A stretch of 64,000 bases of DNA from Prunus persica (taxonomy: Eukaryota > Streptophyta > Magnoliopsida > Rosales > Rosaceae): NCBI RefSeq assembly GCF_000346465.2, contig NC_034013.1, forward strand, positions 15,503,757 to 15,567,756, written 5' to 3'. The translations under genes and the position numbers were made by a program. The notes beneath the pieces are model-generated. The model was not told the origin of the DNA. It saw only the letters and a list, made by a program, of their open reading frames with translations, and did not search any database. Shown here piece by piece: positions 25,195 through 34,100 of the stretch (the first letter of the stretch is position 1; each line of letters starts with the position of its first letter).

Positions 25195-25790
25195 GTAATA
25201 AGCTTGATCAGTTACTTCTTTATAAGTTCACTTACAAAGCAATGCCTGCTTATATCTTCAGCACATTCAATGGAAGAGGCAGAGTTCCTTTGTGACCGAT
25301 TAGGAATTTTCGTAGACGGTAGAATGCAGTGCATAGGAAACCCAAAAGAGGTAAGACTAGACTAAACTACTAAATCCAATTTCCCAAATCATCTAAAAAA
25401 TTTGGGACTAGCTAAGGCTTAATTTACTGGTTTAGTTGCAACTTTATTAAGTTAACCCCTTGATTAATCTACATGCAGCTAAGGGGCAGATATGGAGGAT
25501 CATATGTGTTTCAAATGACAACAAATTCAGATCATGAGCAAGAAGTAGAGGACATGGTAATGAACCTTTCACCAAATGCAAACAGAGTATACTTACTGGC
25601 AGGCACACAGAAGTTTGAGCTGCCCAAAAATGAGGTCAGAATTGCAGATGTGTTCCAAACCATTGAGCATGCAAAGACTAGATTCACAGTCTATGCTTGG
25701 GGGCTGGCTGACACTACATTGGAGGATGTGTTTATCAAGGTTGCAAGTGCACCAAGGAAAATCGAATCAAACGTTTTAAATACAGATTAG
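21037..25790 (+). CDS. ABC transporter A family half transporter, ABCA7-type, tandem copy 2
   Basis: Eighteen exons match copy 1 one for one and phase for phase: 21037-21114, 21217-21550, 21685-21764, 21865-22018, 22319-22438, 22525-22640, 22735-22893, 23001-23163, 23249-23374, 23470-23547, 23630-23985, 24073-24276, 24358-24467, 24593-24677, 24803-24931, 25047-25152, 25262-25350, 25479-25790. The product is 932 residues. Walker A reads GPSGAGKTS, with Ser where copy 1 has Asn. The signature [11 protein letters not shown], Walker [14 protein letters not shown] and H-loop TTHSMEEAE are intact, and the C-terminus has [11 protein letters not shown]. Exon 16 ends at a poor donor (GTTCTC) followed directly by a long CT repeat, so splicing of intron 16 may be inefficient. 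Introns are shorter than in copy 1. It has a probable role in ER lipid or acyl transport, as in copy 1. Confidence 0.94.
22647..22673. repeat. (ACAT)n microsatellite in ABCA7-type copy 2 intron 6
   Basis: About six to seven ACAT units just downstream of the exon 6 donor. Confidence 0.85.
25155..25191. repeat. (TC)n microsatellite at the intron 16 donor
   Basis: A TC run of about 37 bases starts two bases after the GT of the intron 16 donor in ABCA7-type copy 2. It fills the position normally held by the donor consensus. Confidence 0.9.
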
Positions 25791-26376
25791 TGTCGGATTA
25801 ATATACGAGTTTACGGTTTAATTAATTTTCACTAATTTGTGACATATTGATTTTTGTAAATGTGTTTTCTCATGTCCCTTGTTGTTGGTTTAGTTTAATA
25901 TAGCATGTAAACTTTCCATACCAAATAAATTTCACACATATTATATTTGGTAGTTTAATGATTGATATTAATTCAAATTCATAAATTTTTAGCTTTCAAA
26001 TTAAGTCAAATATAGCAACGACATATTGCTAAATTGAAATCCAGTTTGTTTCGAAATTTACTCTTCTCTCTTCAACCATCCATATTCTACTGCATCCAAG
26101 CAGCCATTGTACCTAAAGTTCAAAAACTGATTTGCTATCACGTCAAACTCAACGAGTGATAAAACCATAGTTTTAACTTTTTTATAAGAACCATAGACAA
26201 CTAGTGTGGGAAAATGCTTGCAATCCTATTCGAATCAATTTTGGCTATTAGGTGTTGCAATCCTATTTTCCCAGTGTTCCGAAGCCAACAGAAAGGGTTA
26301 AATGGCATTCATATGATCACTTGCCAAAAACTAGAGCTTTACCATTAGCCATGAATGTTACATTTTTACTTTATTA
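25791..26376. other. 3' flank of ABCA7-type copy 2, with duplicated blocks
   Basis: No gene is seen. Bases 25904-26066 reappear at 28066-28229, and bases 26070-26374 reappear in pieces at 30853-31646, always in the same orientation. In this copy the two blocks abut at about 26066-26070. In the other copy the mutarotase gene lies between them. Confidence 0.75.
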
Positions 26377-27010
26377 TTATTATTATAATTTTGTTACATG
26401 GTGGGGCAAGCCCCAGAAGCAAAGAAAAACGAACGAAGAACACTTCGAGGCAAAGCTCGACTTAGTCTATCATCATCCAAAATATGCTCAAGAGAAGAAG
26501 GCACAACAAAAACTATGCAAACCGAAAGATAAATTGTGCAGCAGCAAGGTGATCAGCAGCACGATTCTGCTCTCTGTAGTCTGTACACAAGCGATATAAC
26601 CAACCCTTTCCGAGAAACTCTTTACAACCATTAATTAAACTGAAAAGGGGATGTGAGTCCACAACGTCATGTGTGAGCATATGAATCACAGCTTGAGAGT
26701 CACATTCAATCTTAAGTAATTTGCAGCCTTCATTCCATGCAAGGTGTAACCCATGGAAAAGGCCCCATAACTCAGCTTCCATTACAGTACCAGAATCCCC
26801 AGGCCAAAGGACGGTTTCCAGTTTAGGCGGTATGTGCAATTTCCATATAAAATCCCCAGGCCAAGGTTCAAGCTCATCATCATCAAATAAAGAAAGATAA
26901 GCTGATTTGACAGAGAAATTGCGAGGAGGAGTGAGACCCCAAATACATTTATCAGCACCACTAGACACCGAGCCATCATGGATATTAAAGATTTTCTCAA
27001 TAATCTCATG
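26377..27010 (-). mobile_element. Truncated non-LTR (LINE) retrotransposon 3' remnant
   Basis: On the minus strand an open frame (26968-26513) begins with a zf-RVT-like segment (CIWGLTPPRNFSVKSAYLSL and the FIWKLHIPPK motif). It jumps directly into an RNase H (RVT_3) segment with VMEAELWGLFHGL, the acidic LLKIECDSQAVI motif and RAADHLAA. A normal element has a longer link between these parts, so an internal deletion is likely. A 14-bp direct repeat, AATCCCCAGGCCAA, occurs near 26793 and near 26852 and could have mediated it. The element ends in a TAA-rich tail (ATTATTATTATTAT on the plus strand at 26371-26385), as in plant LINEs. The reverse transcriptase itself is absent. Confidence 0.75.
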
Positions 27011-27054
27011 TATACTATTTATTAAAAAACGGATCCCAGTATGTATATATATAC

Positions 27055-27815
27055 AAGTATAGCCGCTTATATATACTATTTATTTATATATAAAAAATTT
27101 AAAATACCCGAGTGACGCCGTGCGGCTATACTATTATGAAAAAACAAAATACCGAGTATAGCCGGGCGGCTATACTAATTTATTCCGAAAAAAAAGTCTA
27201 CCTAGCGCCTAGGCGCCTACGTGTGAAATTAAGTACAGCCGCCCGGCTATACTATTTTTAAAAAAAAAGCTAAGTATAGCCAGGCGGCTATACTATAAGA
27301 AAAAATAAAAATATACCCGAGAGAATAGGTGCGTATGCAACAAGTATAGCCGCGCGGCTATACTATTAAAAAAAAATAAAAATATACCCGAGAGTATCCC
27401 TGGATGCTAACAGATCAGCCCAAAAAAAATCAAACTGTACGCCAACAAAAACTATCGTTTCCTTCCCCTTCCTTTCATGGCTGGCTGTGCATCCATCTGG
27501 TCTTTCCCGGTAACTTGTGCAGGATCAGCTGTGCAAGAGGAAAAAAAAAAGAAAGATGAGTTCAGGTAATAAAATCCCTGGATCCTAACAAATCAGTCCT
27601 AAAAAAAATCTAACTGTACGCCAACAAAACCTATTGTTTCCTTCCCCTTCCTTTCTTGGTTGGCTGTGCATCCATCTGGTTTTTCCCGGTAACTTCTGCA
27701 GGATCCGCTGTCCAAAACAGTATTTTGGAAAAAACAAAAATACCAGAACATAGCCGCGCGCGGCTATTTTATTTATAAAAAAAGAAAGAAATACCGGAGT
27801 ATAGCCGCTCGGCGT
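27055..27815. repeat. Cluster of GC-centred palindromes, AGTATAGCCG/CGGCTATACT
   Basis: Several copies of a 22-bp palindrome sit in A-rich DNA. Clear copies: 27155-27176 (GG centre), 27232-27253 (CC centre, one arm change), 27273-27294 (one arm change) and 27343-27364 (perfect AGTATAGCCGCGCGGCTATACT). Degenerate copies occur at 27055-27078, about 27113-27132, about 27749-27767 and 27798-27815. Between copies recur A runs and the short phrase AAATATACCCGAGAG. The arms stay complementary while the central two bases vary. The cluster runs right up to the ABCA exon-18 fragment. I do not recognise the family. Confidence 0.8.
27396..27712. repeat. Tandem direct repeat, two copies, 178-bp period
   Basis: Copy 1 runs about 27396-27532 and copy 2 about 27574-27712. 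They share ATCCCTGGAT, TGTACGCCAACAAAA, CCTTCCCCTTCCTTTC, GGCTGTGCATCCATCTGG and TTTCCCGGTAACTT, with scattered changes. They have no coding potential and lie inside the palindrome cluster, suggesting both belong to one duplicated element. Confidence 0.85.
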
Positions 27816-28229
27816 AATTTACTACTGGTTTAGTTGCAACTTTATTAAGTTAACCCCTTGATTAATCTACGTGCAGCCAAGGGGCAGATATGGAGGATCA
27901 TATGAGTGTCAAATGACAACAAATTCAGATCATGAGCAAAAAGTAGAGGACATGGTAATGAACCTTTCACCAAATGCAAACAGAGTATACTTACTGGCAG
28001 GCACACACAAGTTTGAGCTGCCCAAAGATGAGGTCAGAATTGCAGATTTTTTTTTCCCTCTATAAATGTAGAATTTCCAAACCAAATAAATTTCCCACAT
28101 ATTATTTTTGGTAGTTTAATGATTGATATTAATTCAAATTCATAAATTTTAAATTTCAAATTAAATCAAATATAACAACGACATATTGCTAAATTAAAAT
28201 CCAGTTTGTTTCGAAATTTACTCTTATCT
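27816..28229 (+). pseudogene. Duplicated ABCA7-type last intron, partial exon 18 and 3' flank
   Basis: Bases 27816-27878 copy the end of intron 17 of ABCA7-type copy 2, including the acceptor. Bases 27879-28047 copy exon 18 up to EVRIAD with only a few changes. Homology then stops, and after about 18 bases it resumes at 28066 with the downstream flank, ending near 28229. Against the source, about 270 bases (25634-25903) are missing, including the last 50 or so codons and the stop. It ends about 145 bases before the mutarotase start codon, so part of this fragment may now serve as promoter. Confidence 0.9.
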
Positions 28230-28372
28230 CCCCATCTCCAACAAACGTATAATCATACCCTTATCCGCTATCAGCAATAATCTTATCTCAATCTTGATTA
28301 TCTTCTATATATAATTCATCACATTCAAGCATTTTGATGGTGGTAGAGGGTTTATTGTTAGCCTACAATACA

Positions 28373-29864
28373 ATGCCTAAGATATCTATCATGTTTTGGT
28401 GTTTTCTCTTGCTGCCATTGGTTTTTTATTGTTCTGAGGCAAATCAAAAGGTTGGAATTTATGAATTGAAGAAGGGAGATTTCTCTGTGAAGCTGACTAA
28501 TTATGGTGCAACTGTGCTCTCTGTTGTTCTCCCTGATAAGAACGGTATGTGGGATTGTGACTGCCCAAGTTTTCAATAGTTCTATTTGGTGTTCAAATTT
28601 TGCATTCCATGTTTTATAAAATCTGCATCTTATGTTCTCATTTGTATGATTTCTCTCATCTTATTTCAGGGAAACTAGACGACGTTGTTCTTGCTTTCGA
28701 ATCACTTAAAGACTACTCGGTCAGTTCATAAATATGTTTTATCTTCTTCGTGTTTAGATCAAATTAGAATGATTGCCATTGAATGTTAATTGAGTGGTTG
28801 CAAGTATTCCAGAATGATTCAGTCTACTTTGGAGCCATTGTTGGACGTGTTGCCAATAGAATTGGAAGTGCTCAATTTAGTTTAAATGGTGTTCACTACA
28901 AGTTGGTTGCAAATGAAGGAAAGAACACTCTTCATGGTATGTTCATGATCATTTCATGTTACCTAATCTAAATTTCCAGGACTAATGTTCTGCTAGGAAT
29001 TTGATTTAAATATTTGATATATAACAGAATTTGCTTGTGATTATATGTCAGGTGGCCTTAAAGGATTCAGTGATGTTGTGTGGACAGTAAAAAGTTACAT
29101 CGAAGATAGTCACATAACATTCACCTATAACAGCTTGGATGGTGAACAAGGTAAAACTTGGACAAGAATTAAGAATGACTGTGGATGTGACTAATGTAGA
29201 TTGTGCAACACTAACAACGAAATCGCTGCTAATTGTTAATGCAGGCTTTCCTGGTGATCTTGTTGTATCAGTAACATACATGCTTGTTGAGACAAATAAA
29301 TTAGCTATTAAAATGGAAGCCAAAGCTCTTAACAAGGCCACTCCAGTGAACTTAGCCCACCACACCTACTGGAATCTCCGTGGCCACAACAGCGGTGACA
29401 TCCTCTCGCACCATCTCCAGCTTTTCGGATCCAACATCACACCCGTTAATGACCAACTCATTCCCACTGGTGAAATTGCCCCTGTGAAAGGAACACCCTA
29501 TGATTTCCTTGAGCCCCAAGAAATTGGTAGCAAGATAAATGAGTTGCCTGATGGGTACGACATCAACTATGTGCTAGACCCTTCAAGTTACAAGCATTTG
29601 AGGAAGGCAGTAGTGTTGCGTGACAGTGTGTCGGGCCGAAAATTGGAATTGTGGACTAACATGCCAGGGTTGCAGTTCTATACAAGTAACAAGTTGGACA
29701 ATGTGAAGGGAAAAGATGGATTTGTATACGAAAAACATGCTGCAGTCTGCTTGGAGACACAGGGGTTCCCAGATGCTGTGAACCACCCAAATTTCCCTTC
29801 ACAAATTGTGAAACCAGGAGAGACTTATTTGCATGTTATGGTTTACAGATTTACTGCTGCCTAG
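28373..29864 (+). CDS. Galactose mutarotase-like protein (aldose 1-epimerase), probably secreted
   Basis: Five exons: 28373-28544, 28670-28719, 28813-28936, 29052-29150, 29245-29864, giving 354 residues, the usual family length. The chosen start gives a hydrophobic signal peptide (MFWCFLLLPLVFYCSEA). An upstream in-frame ATG at 28334 or 28337 would add about 12 residues ahead of it. Family motifs are present: LTNYGATVLSVVLPD, YFGAIVGRVANRI, TLHGGLKGF, the catalytic-His region VNLAHHTYWNL near residue 188, and the catalytic-Glu region VCLETQGFPDAVNHP near residue 320. The enzyme interconverts alpha and beta anomers of aldoses such as galactose and glucose. A signal peptide implies the secretory pathway or apoplast. 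It sits just downstream of the ABCA array, as in Arabidopsis. Confidence 0.95.
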
Positions 29865-32800
29865 AGCATTTTACATGGTTAACAGATTAATTTGCATCTT
29901 TCATGTTTATTGCTTCTAGTAGTGCTCTTATATATATAGCTGGGGATTGTGCAGAGAAACATGCCCACTATGTTTGCTTAATTCAATGCAATTATATAAA
30001 TAATTTTATCATGCCATGATGGTTCTTCTCATGCATATGCTTATATTATTATGAAAGGACTAAATTTTAAAACCTATAACAAAAATCAAAGGAAACCTGA
30101 ATCAAATTTAGAACCGTAAAAGCTATAACAATAAGAGCTCTTACGATTGTCATTTTGATTGTCATTTATTTCAATTTTGGGTTGTATTCATGCAATGAAG
30201 TTTATTGCAGATTCTACGTCACTTTTAGAATGTCCACGCATAATTTAAGGGGGGGAAAACAAACTTCTATACGAAATCAGAGAGAAAAAACACAGTTTTC
30301 AGTTAATAGGTGACACTTCTGTTCTTGGGCGACGGTTTTTGATCTGTTGCAGCGGTTTTTGTACTTTTACTGACGATTTAAATGCCTCCTTTACTGAAAA
30401 AGTATTTAGAAGCGGTAAAAACCGTCGCTAGCCGTCTCTATTTCTATTTGTATTGAGGATCAAGAAAACCGCCGCTAAAAGTCCGTAGACTAATTTAAGC
30501 TTCTCCTCACCAAATCCGGAGGTGCAGAAGAGAAAATAAAAACCGTAAAAAACCTCCTTTTCATTCTCTTTATATTCTCTTTATATTTATGTACAAATTA
30601 CATGAAAACAATATTAAATGTGTACGTCCAAATTATTACTGGGATACATGAAAAAGACCCAATTTCTTAATCAAACTATGAGATGGGAAAATAAAAGTAT
30701 TCAGTGCAAGTTTCTCACACCGCTCCTTTGTAAATGTGATCCCTATTCCTCTACTACATGCTAGCAACTTCTTGCTTGCAACATTGCCTAATCCTTCATT
30801 GCTTGTAACATTGGGTGATCCTGAGACTGCTACCTCTAAACATCCCCTGTGCATCTTCAACCATTTATATGCTACAAACTGCATCCAAGCAGCCATTGCA
30901 CCTAAAGTTCACAACATTAGATGGAAAATAAAAAAACTGATTGACTATCACGTCAAACTGAATAAGTGATAGAACCAAAGTTTAAATTTTCGCCCATAGA
31001 CAACTTTTTTTTATGATAAACCATAGACAAATTTTCGACATCAATGTCACGCCTATCAAATATTACAGGTCGAAAGGAAAATTGCTCTACAAAATTTCCC
31101 TTCCCCATCATGGCAAACATGTTGAAACCTCAGTTTCAAATAACAGTTAACGCAAACTTTACCAAAGTATATTTCTAACCATAGCCCATCAATTTTGTCC
31201 CCAAGATTTAACTTTGTTATGCGGCGATGACAATTAACGAAAATGTTGGGAAAGGATTCAATGAAAAACAACTATAAATTTGTAAAGGAGTTTCTGTCTG
31301 TGCACCCATGAGGTCAGTGTTCATAAGCACAACAGCTGACTCAATAAGCCAAGCTTTGTTCAGGTAACATTAAGTACACTAATAGAACATTATGCTGCAT
31401 GTGATGCTTGCAACAAATTTAGGTCTACACTGACAACTGAAAGTCATTGGAAAATAATATTAAGAATAACCACAAAACAGAGCTGATACCTTTGACCATG
31501 TTCCTATGTTCCCAGTGTTACGAAGTAATTCATGTAAATGCCAAAAGAAAGGGTTAAATGGCATTCATATGATTACATGCCAAAAAATTGAGCTTTACCA
31601 TTAGCCATGAATGTTACATCTTTACTCTATGTGATCACACCTGACTTGCACAAAGAATAGATGGCTCTGAATACATGTCTTCATCATTCCTTCCCCAAAT
31701 TCCTTAAGAATGGTTCACCTCAGAAACTCCCTCCAAACTATATTGACAGATCAAAAACTCAGTTACTAACTTCCCACAAGTCCAAATATATTTTACAATT
31801 CAACCATGCAAAACCTCATAATCAAACAAATTTTAATACCCACATTGACATATACGATTATGTATTCACTAAATATCAAAAACTTAATCACAAAGAAACA
31901 TACTTTTTTCCTTACATTTCTAACGCTGGGTGAATTAGTTTCTTTACTATTGAAAATAAATAAATAAATAAAATTTGGGGGTTTTCAGCTGCTTCAAATT
32001 GCAAGTTAGGCCCATATCTAAAAGTCAATGCTTTACCAACCTGATATTTAAGAATCAAAGTCTTTCTATCTAATCTTTTGAAATTTCTCGCCAATTCTAT
32101 GCCATAAGATGCTTATAATCGAAGTGGGAAATCAGAGAATTGGAAGACTTACCAAAGAAAGATTGGTGGGGTTGTGTTCGAATGGGATAAGGGTTGAAGA
32201 AAGTGTTTGAGCTCCAATTCGAGAGAAGTGACGACTGAGAAAGCCCAAAAATTTCCTCACAAGCTCGCCGCCGATCACATCTCGAGCAATCGAATCGGCC
32301 TCTGGCTATTGAATTTTTGGATCGTTGGATGTGGTTACCGTTAGTGTTCATATGAAAAGTCTATAATACCCTCAATGTTGTAAGTAAGCTGGTAGGGTAG
32401 ACACGACATTTTATATTCTTCATATTTGTAAATAGACCCCACAGTCTGTTGGCGTGTAGTGAAAAAATAATTATCAAATGACCCCAAGCTTTCTTCTTTT
32501 GTTCTGTTATGTTCTTCCATTCCACCTTCCAACTCACTTGCAATGCAAACCAAACTAACTTAACCCATGTCGTCAACGAGATCTAGCCCAATAAAAAACG
32601 GCATTCACTTACATATCAGTATCTTTGGTCTTATTAGTGTGTGTGTGAGAGAAACCCCTCTCTCTTGTAATCAAGCCAAAGCCCAAGTCAGATATTCAGG
32701 TAGGACATTCTGTCATTAACCCAACAAGAGGAAAATTGTACCAACCATGCACCAAATTGGCTGGTACAAAAAAGTTTGCCATAAATTAATCATCACTGAA

Positions 32801-33032
32801 GAAGATGGCTGGTGGTACCTCCAGATTGCAAAATTTTGATACCAAACTCTTCACCAACAACTTGTACCCAAAAAAAGAGAAGAAATATAAATCAAGAAAA
32901 GAATATTATATATCTCAACAATGTAAACTTTTATACACATTCTTGATTCTACATCAAGAACTTGACCATTCTGCAAAGATTTTATAATCACAAGAACTAT
33001 CAAAACAATGAAACAAAAATTACATAAATTTG
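29865..33032. other. Intergenic region with repeat remnants and a possible minus-strand leader exon
   Basis: No convincing coding gene is seen. Contents: mutarotase 3' UTR; a CACTA-like remnant near 30329-30480; block 30853-31646, which shares homology with the ABCA copy 2 flank at 26070-26374; and, on the minus strand at 32351-32151, a GC-richer stretch ending in TTTG followed by the donor GTAAGT. That last piece could be a first, untranslated exon, but no coding exon on the same strand is recognisable downstream. Confidence 0.5.
30329..30480. mobile_element. CACTA-like terminal repeat remnant
   Basis: GCGACGGTTTTT at about 30329-30340 is matched by its exact complement AAAAACCGTCGC at about 30419-30430. 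Further partial units (AGCGGTTTTTG, AACCGCCGCTAAAA) surround them. Repeated ACCG/GACGG units of this kind mark subterminal regions of plant CACTA transposons. No CACTA end or transposase is seen, so it is a fragment at most. Confidence 0.4.
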
Positions 33033-33710
33033 TCATGAGAATTCGGCCGGCATCTCAAACCGACACAACGGACAGAGGTGACTCTTCTCCAGCCAGTTCA
33101 CTATGCAACTCTCATGGTAGACATGAAAGCAAGGCATGCGAGTGGCTTCAGAACCGTTTACAATCTCTTCCAAACATATAACACAAGGCTTTGCACAGCC
33201 TTCAACTTTCACCTTCTCTAGCTCATCAATTGCTGACTTTCTTGCGCGCACCAACTGTAACACATGGTCAGAAATTTCGGGTTCGTCTTGGTCCTCCAAG
33301 AATGGTTCTTGTCCAACTGTAAGGGACACTAGTATCGGAATGGTGTTTCGGTTTGCGTTCTCAGGCTCACCGGCAATCTCACGAGCACGAGTAGAAATAG
33401 TGTGGATCATGAAGGGCTGAACATGATAGGGAACCAGTATCTGAGTAAGCATGTTGGATATCACAGACCAGGATGTTCTGCTCTCTGTTAAAAGGTGACA
33501 TTGCTCCTTGAACTTATGGAAGTGTAAAGTAGACCTTGGAACTAGAGGGTAATCTTCTTCCCTTGTAAAGGAAGCAAAAATCTCAATCAAGAACTCGGGT
33601 TTTCTTGAGTAGAGAAAATTTTCTTCCCCAGGTTCGAAATTTTCTGATTGCCATACTTCACAACTCGAAAAGGCTCTGTAGCTTGACATCTTTGAAGAAG
33701 AAGCAGACAA
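33033..33710 (-). CDS. RING-H2 finger protein, probable E3 ubiquitin ligase
   Basis: A single-exon frame of 225 residues. The C-terminus carries a RING-H2 domain: CVICLEEI, then CFHVYHESC, then WLEKSHLCPLCR. This gives the Cys3-His2-Cys3 zinc ligands, with the conserved Trp before the last CxxC. The N-terminal 170 residues match no domain I recognise and have no transmembrane helix, so this is not an ATL protein. Such proteins usually recruit an E2 enzyme and ubiquitinate a target bound by the N-terminal part; the substrate is unknown. A TATA box lies about 70 bases upstream. The PPR gene lies upstream on the same strand. Confidence 0.9.
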   Translation of the reverse strand: MSASSSKMSSYRAFSSCEVWQSENFEPGEENFLYSRKPEFLIEIFASFTREEDYPLVPRSTLHFHKFKEQCHLLTESRTSWSVISNMLTQILVPYHVQPFMIHTISTRAREIAGEPENANRNTIPILVSLTVGQEPFLEDQDEPEISDHVLQLVRARKSAIDELEKVKVEGCAKPCVICLEEIVNGSEATRMPCFHVYHESCIVNWLEKSHLCPLCRFEMPAEFS

Positions 33711-33780
33711 AAATTACAAGGGCAAAGAAAGAAATAAGGGAAAACGCTCTCATATGGGGGCTATTGATTGCTAATGCCTA

Positions 33781-33789
33781 GTATTTATA
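33781..33789 (-). promoter_or_regulatory. TATA box of the RING-H2 gene
   Basis: The minus strand reads TATAAATAC about 70 bases ahead of the start codon at 33710. Spacing leaves room for a short leader. Confidence 0.65.
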
Positions 33790-34100
33790 TTGTCTGTAAA
33801 TTTTGCTAATTCAGTTCGAATTTGTATTGCAAAGCCTGTTGGTTTATGGATAGGAGTGACTTTGAAGTTAAGGATAAAACATGTTAATTAAATTTGATCG
33901 TTATGTCTGTGTCATACTTGAAAAAGGTTTACTGATTTATGTAGGAATAGGGTTGTCTTAAATTTGATTTTAGCTACTCAAATTCTGTAACTTCATTTTT
34001 CTAATAAAATTACATTAAAACGGAAACCCTAAACAAACCAACCTCATCCAAAAAAGTCAAAGTTATTAAATTTGAAATCAAAATAGTGCGTTCATTGGAT

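Noticed and set aside
27055..27815. CRISPR-like repeat array
   Set aside because: The repeats are palindromes at uneven spacing with partly repeated spacers, and the DNA is plant nuclear sequence.
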